From Anaerolineales bacterium (GTDB lineage Bacteria > Chloroflexota > Anaerolineae > Anaerolineales > Villigracilaceae), in contig JAFGSI010000063.1 in assembly GCA_016934715.1 (NCBI GenBank), positions 1-55,773 of the forward strand: 55,773 bases of DNA. Reading direction: 5' to 3'. This document shows positions 24,004-32,953 of this stretch, one piece after another (position 1 is the first letter of the stretch; each line of letters begins with the position of its first letter). The position numbers were made by a program, and so were the translations under genes. The notes under the pieces were generated by a model. The model was given only the letters and a program-made list of their open reading frames with translations, was not told the DNA's origin and ran no database searches.

Positions 24004-25425
24004 TCAGGCGTCAAAATACAGGCTCATCTCGTAAGGGTGTGGACGGTTGCGCACGGCGAAGTACTCCTGTTCGCGCTTGTAGTGGATCCACTGGGCGATC
24101 ATCTCCTCATGGAAGACCTCCCCGGTGGTCAGGAAGTCGTGATCGGCCTCCAGCGCCCGCAGGGCCTCATTGAGCGACGAGGGCAGGGATTTGATCTCGG
24201 CCCGCTGCGCATCGGTCCAGGCGAAGATATTCTGGTCAATCGGACCAAAACCGGCCTCGGTCGGGTCGATCCGGTTGCGGATCCCATCCAAACCAGCCAT
24301 CAGCATGGCCGCCAGAGCCAGGTAGACATTGCAGGTGGCATCCGGCGGACGGAACTCCATGCGGGCCGTCTCGGGCGTATTGGCGTACTTGGGGATGCGC
24401 ACCGCTGCGCTGCGGTTGCCGAGCGAGAAAAAGGCATTGACCGGGGCCTCATAGCCGGGCACCAGGCGGCGGTAGGAATTGGTGCTGGGATTGGTGATCG
24501 CCAGCAGGGCCGGGCCGTGCTGGAGCAGGCCGCCGATGTAATACAGGCCCTCCTGTGACAGGCAGCCATACCCGTTCGCATCGTAGAACACGTTCTGGCC
24601 CTGCTTGAACAGGTGCTGGTGGAAATGCATCCCCGAGCCGGCCTCGCCGAAGAGCGGCTTGGGCATGAAGGTCACCGTCTGGCCGCGGGCGTGGGCGGTC
24701 ATCTTGGTGACATACTTGATCATCAGCGTGGCATCCCCGGACTGGAGCAGACCCATCATCGGGGTCTCGATCTCCGACTGGCCCGGCCCGCCGACCTCGT
24801 GATGGTGGTATTTGACCGGCACGCCCATCTTCTCGAGCAGGCGGACCATCTCGGTGCGGATCTTGTAGAGCTGGTCCTTGGGGGGGATGGCGTGATATCC
24901 ACCGTGGAGCGGGATGTAGTGCCCGTGCCCGCCCTGGGCACTGTTCCAGTCGGCCTCCTGGCTGGAGATGGTGTAACTGGCCCGGTTGACTCCGTATTCG
25001 TAGGATACGCTGTCGAAAATGTAGAATTCGAACTCCGGACCCCAGCGGCTCTCGTCGGCGATGCCGGTCGTCTGGAGGTAAGCCTCGGCGCGGATCGCCA
25101 CATTGCGCGGGTCGTTCTCGAAGATGGCGTGCGTATCGGCCTCCAGGGTGGTGCAGATGAAGGACAGGGTCGGCGTGTCCCAGAACGGGTCGAGGAAGCC
25201 GGTGCCCAGTTCCGGGACCAGGATCATGTCGCCCGCCTTGATCGATTTCAGCCCGACGGCCGAACCGTCGAAGCCGATGCCTTGCTCCATCAGGTCCGGC
25301 AGGAACTGGCTGGAGGGGATGGTCAGGTGGTGCCAGCGCCCCCACAGGTCGCAGAACTTCAGGTCGATCATTTCGACGCCGTTCTTCTCCACATACTCGC
25401 CTGCCTGGGCAAAGGTTTGGAACAT
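24004..25425 (-). CDS. glnA: Glutamine synthetase, type I
   Basis: 473 residues. Makes glutamine from glutamate, ammonia and ATP in the cytoplasm. Signatures: IGFDGSAVGLKSIKAGDMIL, RWGPEFEFYIFD, the ATP-site KPLFGEAGSGMHFHQHLF, and RMEFRPPDATCNVYLALAAM. The region that carries the adenylylation tyrosine in E. coli (NLYDLPPEE) reads NIFAWTDAQ here, so the Tyr is Phe and control by adenylylation is unlikely. GGGAGG precedes the ATG at 25425. It is divergent from a GGDEF sensor; a 12-bp palindrome, AGCATATATGCT (25507-25518), lies between them. Confidence 0.96.
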   Translation of the reverse strand: MFQTFAQAGEYVEKNGVEMIDLKFCDLWGRWHHLTIPSSQFLPDLMEQGIGFDGSAVGLKSIKAGDMILVPELGTGFLDPFWDTPTLSFICTTLEADTHAIFENDPRNVAIRAEAYLQTTGIADESRWGPEFEFYIFDSVSYEYGVNRASYTISSQEADWNSAQGGHGHYIPLHGGYHAIPPKDQLYKIRTEMVRLLEKMGVPVKYHHHEVGGPGQSEIETPMMGLLQSGDATLMIKYVTKMTAHARGQTVTFMPKPLFGEAGSGMHFHQHLFKQGQNVFYDANGYGCLSQEGLYYIGGLLQHGPALLAITNPSTNSYRRLVPGYEAPVNAFFSLGNRSAAVRIPKYANTPETARMEFRPPDATCNVYLALAAMLMAGLDGIRNRIDPTEAGFGPIDQNIFAWTDAQRAEIKSLPSSLNEALRALEADHDFLTTGEVFHEEMIAQWIHYKREQEYFAVRNRPHPYEMSLYFDA

Positions 25426-25592
25426 CGTGCCTCCCGTTTTTTTTATTTGTAGCATATCCGGCAAGAAATGCTCTAGTGGCATCCGTCCTGTCTATAGAAG
25501 GCAGACAGCATATATGCTATACTGCTAGATAATCACACCAATCTCAATGCGCGATTGGCTCCCTACCGGTCTGCAAGTAAAACCACTTCACC

Positions 25593-28154
25593 ATGCAATT
25601 GACGGCTTTTAGCGTTATTACGACCCTGAATGCAATCCTGGCTGCTCTGGGGGCAATTCTGGTGTTCCGGCGCAGAACAGCCTCCGGCCGATTGCTGCTC
25701 GTGTTCATGCTGCTGGCGGTGACGGCATGGTCGCTGGGCCTGGCGATCGAATATTCCCTGGTCGCTATTCCGCACAAGATCATCCTCGCCAAGCTGGAAT
25801 ATCTGGGCACCGTTGCCACGCCGCCCCTCTTTTTCCTGTTCTCCATCGCCTATACTCGCCGCGAGCACTGGTTGAACCGCTGGATGCGGATCGGCCTGTG
25901 GGTCATCCCCATCCTGACCCTGGGGATCGTGGCCACCAACGAACACCACCATCTGCACTGGACGGATTACATCCCGATCGGGAACAACCTGCTGGAGTAT
26001 CAACACGGACCCTGGTTCTGGATCTTCACCACCTACGCCTATCTCCTGGTTGCCGGAGGAAGCGCCATCCTGATCAGCGCGGCCGCCCGCTACCCGGCTC
26101 ATTACCGCAACCAGATGCTGACGATCATGTGCGCGGCCGTTCTGCCATTTACCAGCATCGTCGTGACGATCTTCGATCAGGGGTTCTACAACCATCTCAA
26201 CCTCCATCCGATCACCCTGGCCATATCGGGTGGGATCATCGCCTATGGGATCTCGAGGTTCGAATCATTCGTCCTGCTGCCGGTGGCGCGCGACCTCCTG
26301 GTCGAAAACATGGCCGACGGCGTCCTGGTGCTCGACACCGAGGATCGGATCGTGGATATCAACCCGACCGCCCAGCAATTGCTCGGCCTGAGCAAAAAAA
26401 ACCTCGGACAGAATGCCTCCCGGGCCCTGCCGGCATTCTCCCGCCTGATCACCCACCGCGGCGACACGGTCCCGCGACGCACGGAGACCTTCCTGGCCGA
26501 TGGCGCGCTGCGCTATTTCGACATCCGCCTGACCCCCATTTACGTCCACAAGAAGGATTTCGTCGGACGGATCATGGTCCTGCGCGACGTCACCGAGCAC
26601 CGTGAAATCCAGAATAAACTGGAACGCTATGCCCGCGAACTGGTGGCCCTGAACGAAACGACCCTGGAGATCAACTCGCAACCCGACTTGAACACCCTCC
26701 TGCAGGCCATCGTCGAACGGGCCACCAGCCTGGTCGAATCGACATCCGGCAGCTTATACCTGCTCCGCCCGGACGGTAGATCCCTCGAACTGACCATCCG
26801 CTATCAGCGGAAGTCGGACACGGTTCCCCAGAACCGCGAGATCCGCCTCGGAGAAGGATACGTCGGACAGGCCGCCCAGACCGGACAGATTACCATGGCC
26901 GACGACACCAGCCTGTGGGAGCCAGGCACACCCGAAGAGAAGAATCTCCGCGGGGAGCGCATCCTGGCCATCCCGTTGATCGCCGGCGAGAAGGTCATCG
27001 GGGTGATCAGCCTGGTCGACGAAGAAAAGGCTGGCATCTTTACGCCCGAGGAAATCCGCCTGGCCAGCCTGTTCGCTGACCAGGCGGTGATCGCCATCGA
27101 GAAAGCCCGCCTGATGGACGAAACGCACCGCCGGGCGGAACACCTGGACATCCTCAACCAGATCAACGCCGCGATCACCTCCGGCCTGAACCTGGACCAC
27201 GTCCTGCGGACCCTGCACCAGCAGTGCCAGCAGGTGGCTCCCGCGGACGTGTTCTATGTGGGTTTGTACGACGAGAAAGCGGGGATCGTGCAGATCCCGG
27301 TTTTTTATGAGGGCGATTACCAGGCCAGCCAGATGGTCGACCTGCGCTCCCAACCGACCCTGACCGGCCATGTGCTCGTATCGAACCAGACCGTGTACGT
27401 AAGCGACACGACCCAGAAGCTTCCGGATCCCCTGCCGCCCCCCAACCATTTCGGCGGCGTCCCGGTGCGCTCCTATCTGGGGCTGCCGCTGCTTCTGCGT
27501 GAGAAGGTCTCCGGCGTGATGTCGGTCCAATCCTATCAACCCGAAGCCTACAGCGAGGACCAGATCCACCTGCTGGAGAATATCGCCGTGCAGGCGGCGA
27601 TCGCGATCGAGAACGCCCGCTTATATGCCGAGGTCCAGCGGCTGGCGATCGTCGATGAATTGACCGGCATCTACAATTACCGCGGCCTGCTCGAGCTCGG
27701 CGCCCGGGAAGTGGAACGGACCCGGCGGTTCAACCGGCCGCTGTCGGCCATGTTCATCGACATTGATGATTTCAATACATTCAACAACCGCTACAGTCAC
27801 GCCACCGGCAACCTGGTCCTGCAGTCCGTTGCCCAGGAGTGCCGCGCGCTGCTGCGTTCCGTGGATGTCCTGACCCGGTACGGGGGGGACGAGTTCGTCA
27901 TCCTGCTCCCCGAAGCCAACCTGACCAACGCCGCCAAATCCGCCTGGCGGCTGTGCGAGAAGATCGCGGCCCTGAAGACGAGGACAGAGCACGGGGAACT
28001 CGGCATCACCATTTCCATCGGGGTCGCCCAGTATGGTCCCGAGATGGTCGACATCCTGGCACTGATCGACAGCGCCAATCGCGCTGAACACATCGCCAAA
28101 GAGCGGGGAGATTGCGTCGTGGTGAGCGACGACCATCCTCACAGAAAAAATTGA
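25593..28154 (+). CDS. 7TM-PAS-GAF-GAF-GGDEF diguanylate cyclase
   Basis: 853 residues. Residues 1-220 form a histidine-kinase-type 7TM sensor region, then a PAS domain (about 230-340, DGVLVLDTEDRIVDINPTAQ), two GAF domains (about 365-510 and 525-680), and a C-terminal GGDEF domain (about 690-850) with DELTGIYNYRGL and an intact RYGGDEFVILLPE. It should make cyclic di-GMP in response to a signal at the membrane or a GAF ligand. No EAL or HD-GYP domain is attached. No ribosome site is seen before the ATG. Confidence 0.92.
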   Translation: MQLTAFSVITTLNAILAALGAILVFRRRTASGRLLLVFMLLAVTAWSLGLAIEYSLVAIPHKIILAKLEYLGTVATPPLFFLFSIAYTRREHWLNRWMRIGLWVIPILTLGIVATNEHHHLHWTDYIPIGNNLLEYQHGPWFWIFTTYAYLLVAGGSAILISAAARYPAHYRNQMLTIMCAAVLPFTSIVVTIFDQGFYNHLNLHPITLAISGGIIAYGISRFESFVLLPVARDLLVENMADGVLVLDTEDRIVDINPTAQQLLGLSKKNLGQNASRALPAFSRLITHRGDTVPRRTETFLADGALRYFDIRLTPIYVHKKDFVGRIMVLRDVTEHREIQNKLERYARELVALNETTLEINSQPDLNTLLQAIVERATSLVESTSGSLYLLRPDGRSLELTIRYQRKSDTVPQNREIRLGEGYVGQAAQTGQITMADDTSLWEPGTPEEKNLRGERILAIPLIAGEKVIGVISLVDEEKAGIFTPEEIRLASLFADQAVIAIEKARLMDETHRRAEHLDILNQINAAITSGLNLDHVLRTLHQQCQQVAPADVFYVGLYDEKAGIVQIPVFYEGDYQASQMVDLRSQPTLTGHVLVSNQTVYVSDTTQKLPDPLPPPNHFGGVPVRSYLGLPLLLREKVSGVMSVQSYQPEAYSEDQIHLLENIAVQAAIAIENARLYAEVQRLAIVDELTGIYNYRGLLELGAREVERTRRFNRPLSAMFIDIDDFNTFNNRYSHATGNLVLQSVAQECRALLRSVDVLTRYGGDEFVILLPEANLTNAAKSAWRLCEKIAALKTRTEHGELGITISIGVAQYGPEMVDILALIDSANRAEHIAKERGDCVVVSDDHPHRKN

Positions 28155-28180
28155 ATCCCCCACTGCGGGGGATCCTTTTT
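28155..28180 (+). terminator. Terminator of the diguanylate cyclase gene
   Basis: ATCCCCC / GGGGGAT with an ACTGC loop followed by CCTTTTT, directly at the stop codon. The T-run ends at the stop codon of the convergent small gene. Confidence 0.85.
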
Positions 28181-28560
28181 CAGGGATCGCTGAAGAATAA
28201 TTCCCACCAGATCTGCCAGTTGGGCACATCGCTCACGACCTGGGTCGGCGGCGGAGCCGGGGTCGGGGTGACGTTCTCCGCCGGGATCGGGACCACCGGT
28301 TCCTCCCCCGGGCGCACCCAGCGGCCTTCGACATAGGCCCATTCCTCGACCGCCTCGGTCGAGGAAGCGTAGGACACGGCGGTCATCAAAGCCACCTGGG
28401 TCTGCATGATCGCCGTCCCCTCGCCGCGCACGGTCGCCCGCTGCCGATCGAGGGCATCGTATTCGGCCATGCGGCGGTTGAAATTCATCATCAACATGAC
28501 CAGCAGGACCAGCCCGACGACAACCAGGACGTTCTTCCAGCCGAAACGCGCGCGGTTCAT
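28180..28560 (-). CDS. Small single-span protein, FtsB/DivIC-like
   Basis: 126 residues. One N-terminal membrane helix (WKNVLVVVGLVLLVMLMMNF) is followed by a short helical, coiled-coil-like segment (RRMAEYDALDRQRATVRGEG) and a Pro-rich tail (PTPAPPPTQ). The layout resembles septum formation initiator proteins, but the match is weak and the role is not certain. A promoter (TTGTCA, 17 bases, TAAGAT; 28597-28569) lies so close to the ATG that the leader is at most one or two bases. Confidence 0.65.
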   Translation of the reverse strand: MNRARFGWKNVLVVVGLVLLVMLMMNFNRRMAEYDALDRQRATVRGEGTAIMQTQVALMTAVSYASSTEAVEEWAYVEGRWVRPGEEPVVPIPAENVTPTPAPPPTQVVSDVPNWQIWWELFFSDP

Positions 28561-28615
28561 TAATTTCTATCTTACACTGAGTTTGTGCGTTTGACAAGCT
28601 GGGGGGAAAATCAAA

Positions 28616-28635
28616 GACCCGCTTGAAAGCGGGTC
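28616..28635 (-). terminator. Terminator of tRNA-Leu
   Basis: GACCCGC / GCGGGTC hairpin followed on the minus strand by TTTGATTTT, three bases after the tRNA end. Confidence 0.75.
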
Positions 28636-28638
28636 CTG

Positions 28639-28722
28639 TGCCGAAGGAGGGACTTGAACCCTCACGACCTTGCGGCCACTAAGCCCTGAACCTAGCGCGT
28701 CTGCCAATTCCGCCACTTCGGC
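28639..28722 (-). tRNA. tRNA-Leu (anticodon CAG)
   Basis: The minus strand folds as a class II tRNA: acceptor GCCGAAG / CTTCGGC with discriminator A, anticodon loop TTCAGGG giving anticodon CAG on the stem CTAGG / CTTAG, a variable arm, and a T-loop GTTCAAGTC. The CCA end is not encoded. It reads CUG leucine codons. Confidence 0.95.
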
Positions 28723-28733
28723 GTGCGGCTTGT

Positions 28734-28761
28734 ATTTTATCCCAAACCGTGATTTTGTCAA
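28734..28761 (-). promoter_or_regulatory. Promoter of tRNA-Leu
   Basis: TTGACA (28761-28756), 16-base spacer, TAAAAT (28739-28734), ending 11 bases before the mature tRNA. Confidence 0.75.
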
Positions 28762-28855
28762 CCTTACCCGGTCCCTGGCCCCGGAGCGAACGACGCTCCG
28801 CCCAATTCCCTGAGACAGCCAGACACGGGGGGCCTGGTTCAGGCCCAATAGCAAC

Positions 28856-28884
28856 TTGCGTGTTCCGAATTTTGGTAATAGTAT
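28856..28884 (+). promoter_or_regulatory. Promoter of the SulP gene
   Basis: TTGCGT, 17-base spacer, TAGTAT, with GGGAGG and the chosen ATG 37 bases further on. Confidence 0.5.
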
Positions 28885-28920
28885 AGAGGCAAGATCAGCT
28901 CTTTTGGGAGGATGGGCGTT

Positions 28921-31149
28921 ATGACACGACTTTTTTTTCAAAATCTGGCCGGTGAATTTCACCCCAGGCGGCTCCTTCCCAGCCTGATCGCCGGGCTGAT
29001 CTCGGGCATCATCACGATCATGGTCGAGATCTCGCTGGCCGCGTTGATCTTTACCGGCGACCTGTCTGCCTTCGTCTCGCACGGCATCGGCATCACCCTG
29101 TTCAGCTCCTGCGTGGTTGGCGTGGTTGTGGCCCTGACCAGTTCCTTCCGCGGGATGGTCAGCGTCGGGCAGGACATCCCGGCGGCGATCCTGGCCCTGA
29201 TTGCGGCGTCGCTCACCGCCCTCCTGCCCGGCACCGCTTCCGCCGAAGAAAAATACATCACCGTCGTGGCGGTCATTTCGATCGCCTCGCTGGTCACCGG
29301 CGCCGGGTTCCTCTTGATGGGGGTCTTCCGCCTGGGCGGGTTGATCCGCTACATCCCCTACCCGGTGATCGGCGGATTCCTGGCCGGCACCGGCTGGGTG
29401 CTGATCAACGGAGCCGTCGGCGTGATGGCCGGCGCTTCCTTGACGCCGGCCGGGCTTGGGCACCTGTTCCAGCCGGAGGTGACTGCCCGCTGGCTGCCGG
29501 GACTGGTCTTCGCCGTGCTCCTCTACGCCGTCACCCGGCGGACCAGCCATTTCCTGATCATCCCTGGCCTGCTGCTGGCTGCCAGCCTGGTGTTCTACGG
29601 CATCCTGTGGGGGGCAGGCATCTCGCTCGAGGCGGCCAAGTCCGCCGGCTGGCTGCTGGGACCCTTTCCGCAGGGCGCCCTCTGGCGCCCGCTGCCCCTC
29701 GCCGACCTGAGGCTGGTCGACTGGCGGGCCATCCTGGGCAACGCTGCCGGCATCAGCACGGTGCTGCTGGTCAGCGCGGTCTCGCTGCTTCTCAACGCCA
29801 GCGGGTTGGAACTGACCGCCCGTCAGGATATGGACCTCGACCACGAACTGCGCTCTTCAGGCCTGGCCAACCTGCTGGCTGCTCTCGGCGGTGGCATACC
29901 CGGCTACCAGACCCTCAGCCTGTCGGCTCTCGGTTACCGGCTCAAGGCTGACACCCGCCTCTTCGGCGTCATTTCAGCCAGCCTGTGCGGGCTGGCCCTG
30001 TTCTTCGGCGGGCCGATCCTGTCGCTGCTGCCCAAGCCGGTGATCGGCGGGTTGTTGCTCTTCCTGGGGCTGTCGTTCCTGGTCGAGTGGGTCTACGACT
30101 CCTGGTTCAAGCTGTCGCACGGCGAATACGCCATCGTGATCCTGATCCTGGTCTCCATGAACCTGTTCGGCGTGCTGCAGGGAGTGGGACTGGGGATCCT
30201 GGTTGCCATGGGGCTCTTCGTACTCGACTACAGCCGCGCCGGCGTGGTCAAGCATGCCTTCTCCGGCGAGAGCTTCCGCAGCAATGTGGATCGGCCCAAG
30301 CTCTACAACCAGATCCTGCATAAGAAAGGCGAGCTGATCCATGTCCTGCAGCTGCAGGGCTTCCTCTTCTTTGGCACCGCCAACCAGCTGCTCCACCAGG
30401 TCCGCCAGCGGGTGAGCGACCCTCGCCGGCAGGCCCTGCAGTTCCTGCTGCTCGACTTCCGCCAGGTGAGCGGCCTGGACGCTTCGGCGATCCTGAGTTT
30501 CAACAAAATGAAGCAACTGGCGCAGGCCGAACAGATCACCCTGCTCTTCACCCATCTCACCCCTGCTATCCATAAAAAACTGGAGAAGGACGTGCTCACC
30601 CAGGCTGAGGCGGGCCTGTGGCACGTTTTCGAAGATCTGAACCACGGCATGGCCTGGTGCGAGGAACAGATCATCGCCAACATCGAAGCCGTTGGCCTGA
30701 GCGCGAAGCTCAAGACCATTCTTCAGCAGTTGGAAGCCAGCCTGCCAGCTGCCGCGGGTCCCAAACAGCTGATTGGCTACTGCGAGATCATCGATGCTCC
30801 CAGCGGACAGCTGCTGATCGAGCAGGGCAGCCCTGCCAGCGGGCTGTTCTTCATCGAAACCGGCGGAGTCGAAGCCGTCCTGCAGATGGGCGACGGCAGG
30901 AGCACCCGCCTGCGCAAGATGAGCGCCGGAACGATCGTTGGCGAGATCAGCCTGTATGCCGGCCAGCCGGCTACTGCCTCGGTGACCACCGACCAACCCA
31001 GCCAGATCTACTTCCTGTCCAATGAAAAAATGAGCGTGATGGAAAGGGAACACCCTGACCTGGCCGCCGCCCTGCACAAATTCATCGCCCAACTGATGAG
31101 TGAACGCCTGATCGGCTCGACGAATATGCTCGAAACGCTGCTGAAATAA
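28921..31149 (+). CDS. SulP anion transporter with STAS and cyclic-nucleotide-binding domains
   Basis: 742 residues. About twelve membrane segments (residues 20-430) carry SulP signatures (GMVSVGQDIPAAILAL, IPYPVIGGFLAGTGW). A STAS domain follows (about 450-560, LDFRQVSGLDASAILSFNKM), then a C-terminal cNMP-binding fold (about 605-735, GSPASGLFFIETGGVEAVLQ, GTIVGEISLYAGQPATASVT). SulP proteins move sulfate, bicarbonate or similar anions. The cNMP domain suggests gating by a nucleotide. The ATG at 28921 is chosen over 28912 because GGGAGG abuts the latter. Confidence 0.92.
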   Translation: MTRLFFQNLAGEFHPRRLLPSLIAGLISGIITIMVEISLAALIFTGDLSAFVSHGIGITLFSSCVVGVVVALTSSFRGMVSVGQDIPAAILALIAASLTALLPGTASAEEKYITVVAVISIASLVTGAGFLLMGVFRLGGLIRYIPYPVIGGFLAGTGWVLINGAVGVMAGASLTPAGLGHLFQPEVTARWLPGLVFAVLLYAVTRRTSHFLIIPGLLLAASLVFYGILWGAGISLEAAKSAGWLLGPFPQGALWRPLPLADLRLVDWRAILGNAAGISTVLLVSAVSLLLNASGLELTARQDMDLDHELRSSGLANLLAALGGGIPGYQTLSLSALGYRLKADTRLFGVISASLCGLALFFGGPILSLLPKPVIGGLLLFLGLSFLVEWVYDSWFKLSHGEYAIVILILVSMNLFGVLQGVGLGILVAMGLFVLDYSRAGVVKHAFSGESFRSNVDRPKLYNQILHKKGELIHVLQLQGFLFFGTANQLLHQVRQRVSDPRRQALQFLLLDFRQVSGLDASAILSFNKMKQLAQAEQITLLFTHLTPAIHKKLEKDVLTQAEAGLWHVFEDLNHGMAWCEEQIIANIEAVGLSAKLKTILQQLEASLPAAAGPKQLIGYCEIIDAPSGQLLIEQGSPASGLFFIETGGVEAVLQMGDGRSTRLRKMSAGTIVGEISLYAGQPATASVTTDQPSQIYFLSNEKMSVMEREHPDLAAALHKFIAQLMSERLIGSTNMLETLLK

Positions 31150-31180
31150 GCTCCCGAGCCGCGGGAACTCCTGATTGCAT

Positions 31181-31669
31181 TCATTTCTTGATTTCCGGGT
31201 GCAATGCAATCATGGGAAGCAGTTCCCCCAGGGCCCGCACGTCTGCCGCGCTCCCATCCAGGCGGTAGCCCATGAAACGGGCCAGTTCGCCCAATGCAAT
31301 CGGATGACGGTGGGCATAGTCGACCAGTTCTTCACCGGCCTGGGCTGGAGTCAGGAAGGTGGCAACCATTTTCCAGGTCTGCCTCCCGCAGCGGACGGTC
31401 ACGCGCGGCTCCTTGCCCACGTTGCGATACCAGTCGGACCCCGGACCGAAGCCCGCTGCCACAACGAAGGTATTCGTCTCCCGGTCACAGCGGACGACCT
31501 CCAGCACGGTTCGACGCGGCAGCCCGGACCGGCGCCCGGTGTGGGTCAGCAGCAGGAAGCGGGTCCCGAGCAGGCCACCCAGCCCCAGGCGGTAGAACCA
31601 GATCGGGAGACGGAAGGCCAGCCGGGCCAGCCCGCGCGGCGGCCGCATGTCACGGATCTTTTCAGGCAT
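31181..31669 (-). CDS. Deazaflavin (F420)-dependent oxidoreductase family protein
   Basis: 162 residues. The pattern LLTHTGRRSGLPRRTVLEVV, then VVAAGFGPGSDWYRNVGKEP and VTVRCGRQTWKMVA, is that of the small split-barrel proteins related to F420-dependent nitroreductase-like enzymes. It should bind a deazaflavin or flavin; the substrate is unknown. Its start at 31669 lies inside the end of the upstream methyltransferase-like gene (8-base overlap), so the two form an operon. The 22-residue N-terminal extension in the same frame lies wholly inside that gene and is rejected. Confidence 0.83.
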   Translation of the reverse strand: MPEKIRDMRPPRGLARLAFRLPIWFYRLGLGGLLGTRFLLLTHTGRRSGLPRRTVLEVVRCDRETNTFVVAAGFGPGSDWYRNVGKEPRVTVRCGRQTWKMVATFLTPAQAGEELVDYAHRHPIALGELARFMGYRLDGSAADVRALGELLPMIALHPEIKK

Positions 31670-32261
31670 CGGCCACCTCCCGTTTCGGCCAGAAGGCCCC
31701 GGTGCGGCGGCAGTATTCTGCGTAGGAGTCGCCATAGCGCAGCAGCAAGTCCTGCTCCTCGGCGTAACACATGATGAGAAAGATCGGGAAGTAGATCAGC
31801 GAAAAGAGAAGCAGGAACGGCGAATGCAGCAGGATGGCGAGCACCGGGAAGAGGAAGACCTCCCCGACCGCCTGCGGATGGCGGATCCTGGCATAGATCC
31901 CGCCGTACAGCGTATGTTCCTCCTTCGGGTACATGGCCTCCTCCCCGGCATGCAGCAACCCGACAACCATCAAGATCGCAGCCGGGATTCCGATCGCCAG
32001 GGCGATGACCAGCGAGCCCCACCAGTCCCAGGGGAAGCGCACCGGCAGGGGCGTCTCAAGCGGGAAGAAGTAGTACAGGACAAAATTGACGGTGATGAGG
32101 AATTCGAATCCCCCGGCGACCAGGCGCTCGTAGAAACAGTGTCGATAGGTGCCCGGACCGACCAGCTGGGCGCGCCCCGCCGGGCTGACGCTGCGCACAT
32201 AGAAGAACAGGAACAGGATCGAGGCAAAAAGCAAGATGGCAATATTGATCCAGGCAAGCAT
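31662..32261 (-). CDS. Isoprenylcysteine methyltransferase-like membrane protein
   Basis: 199 residues, about five membrane helices. The C-terminal half has the ICMT/PEMT pattern: GIYARIRHPQAVGEVFLFPV followed by EEQDLLLRYGDSYAEYCRRT. Such bacterial enzymes methylate small lipids or other hydrophobic substrates with SAM; the exact one is not known. The start at 32261 has AAGGAG upstream. A 45-residue extension in the same frame has no such site and lacks family support. It is co-transcribed with the deazaflavin-family gene. Confidence 0.82.
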   Translation of the reverse strand: MLAWINIAILLFASILFLFFYVRSVSPAGRAQLVGPGTYRHCFYERLVAGGFEFLITVNFVLYYFFPLETPLPVRFPWDWWGSLVIALAIGIPAAILMVVGLLHAGEEAMYPKEEHTLYGGIYARIRHPQAVGEVFLFPVLAILLHSPFLLLFSLIYFPIFLIMCYAEEQDLLLRYGDSYAEYCRRTGAFWPKREVADA

Positions 32262-32400
32262 CGGTACTCCTTTGGACGAAAGATCCATGTGGTAACCACT
32301 CTCTTCCCAGGCCCGGCGCATGGCGGATTCTGGCGAAGGTAGGCGTCGACGAACGGCCTGGGAACGGCGTTCGGCGGGCATCGGAAGATTCATCAAGGAC

Positions 32401-32583
32401 GATATCGGCGGGCAGCAGATTCACCCTCGGCCCTATGCCGTGATCTTCAATGAACAACTCCGCCTGCACCGCGATCAGGCTCTCTGGCAGCTGCCCGGCG
32501 GAGGAGTTGAGCAGGGTAAGCTTCCAACCGAGACCGTCGTCCGTGAAACGAAGGAAGACACCAGCCTGAACGGAAGCCGCGCG
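32401..32583 (+). pseudogene. Decayed Nudix hydrolase fragment
   Basis: The plus strand reads RPYAVIFNEQLRLHRDQALW, then LPGGGVEQGKLPTETVVRET and KEDTSL. This is a Nudix domain whose box is damaged: GxxxxxE ends in Lys, the EE pair is ED and the late Gly is Ser. No C-terminal half or clear start is present. The rest of 32262-32833 has no recognised gene. Confidence 0.6.
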
Positions 32584-32833
32584 AACCACCGGGATCCACG
32601 CCAATCCCAACGGAAACGATCTGGTCTTCCCCTTTCTCTGTCGTGTGGTTGGAGGTCAGCTGGTAGCCAGACAGAAACTTCAACCGGGGAGAGCAGGCAG
32701 AAATTAAGCCGCAAATCTTGCGCTCACGCACACAGCAAGGGCGCAAGCGGTTGTATTATACACCGCTGGAGGACGCAAGCAGGCCTGCCTTGGCGGCATT
32801 TTCTCAGCGCACGTTTCGCCGCCTGACCAGCAT

Positions 32834-32940
32834 TCCCACAACCATCCATATGGATGGTTGTGGGATGTTTTCCTCTTGACAGCGGACGGATTCCGGGTAC
32901 AATACTCCCCATACCATCTATTTACCATCCACATGGATGG
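32834..32940 (+). promoter_or_regulatory. GNAT-RHH operon promoter flanked by two palindromic operators
   Basis: A perfect 32-bp palindrome, arm TCCCACAACCATCCAT, spans 32834-32865. Next come TTGACA (32876-32881), a 16-base spacer and TACAAT (32898-32903). A second, shorter palindrome, CCATCC-ACAT-GGATGG, spans 32925-32940, just before the ribosome site. Both share the CCATCCA/TGGATGG core. The operon ends in a ribbon-helix-helix regulator, the likely binder. Confidence 0.78.
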
Positions 32941-32953
32941 AAAGGAGAGCTCT

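Noticed and set aside
28912-28920. ATG at 28912 as the start of the SulP gene
   Set aside because: The ribosome site GGGAGG touches it directly; the ATG at 28921 has proper spacing.
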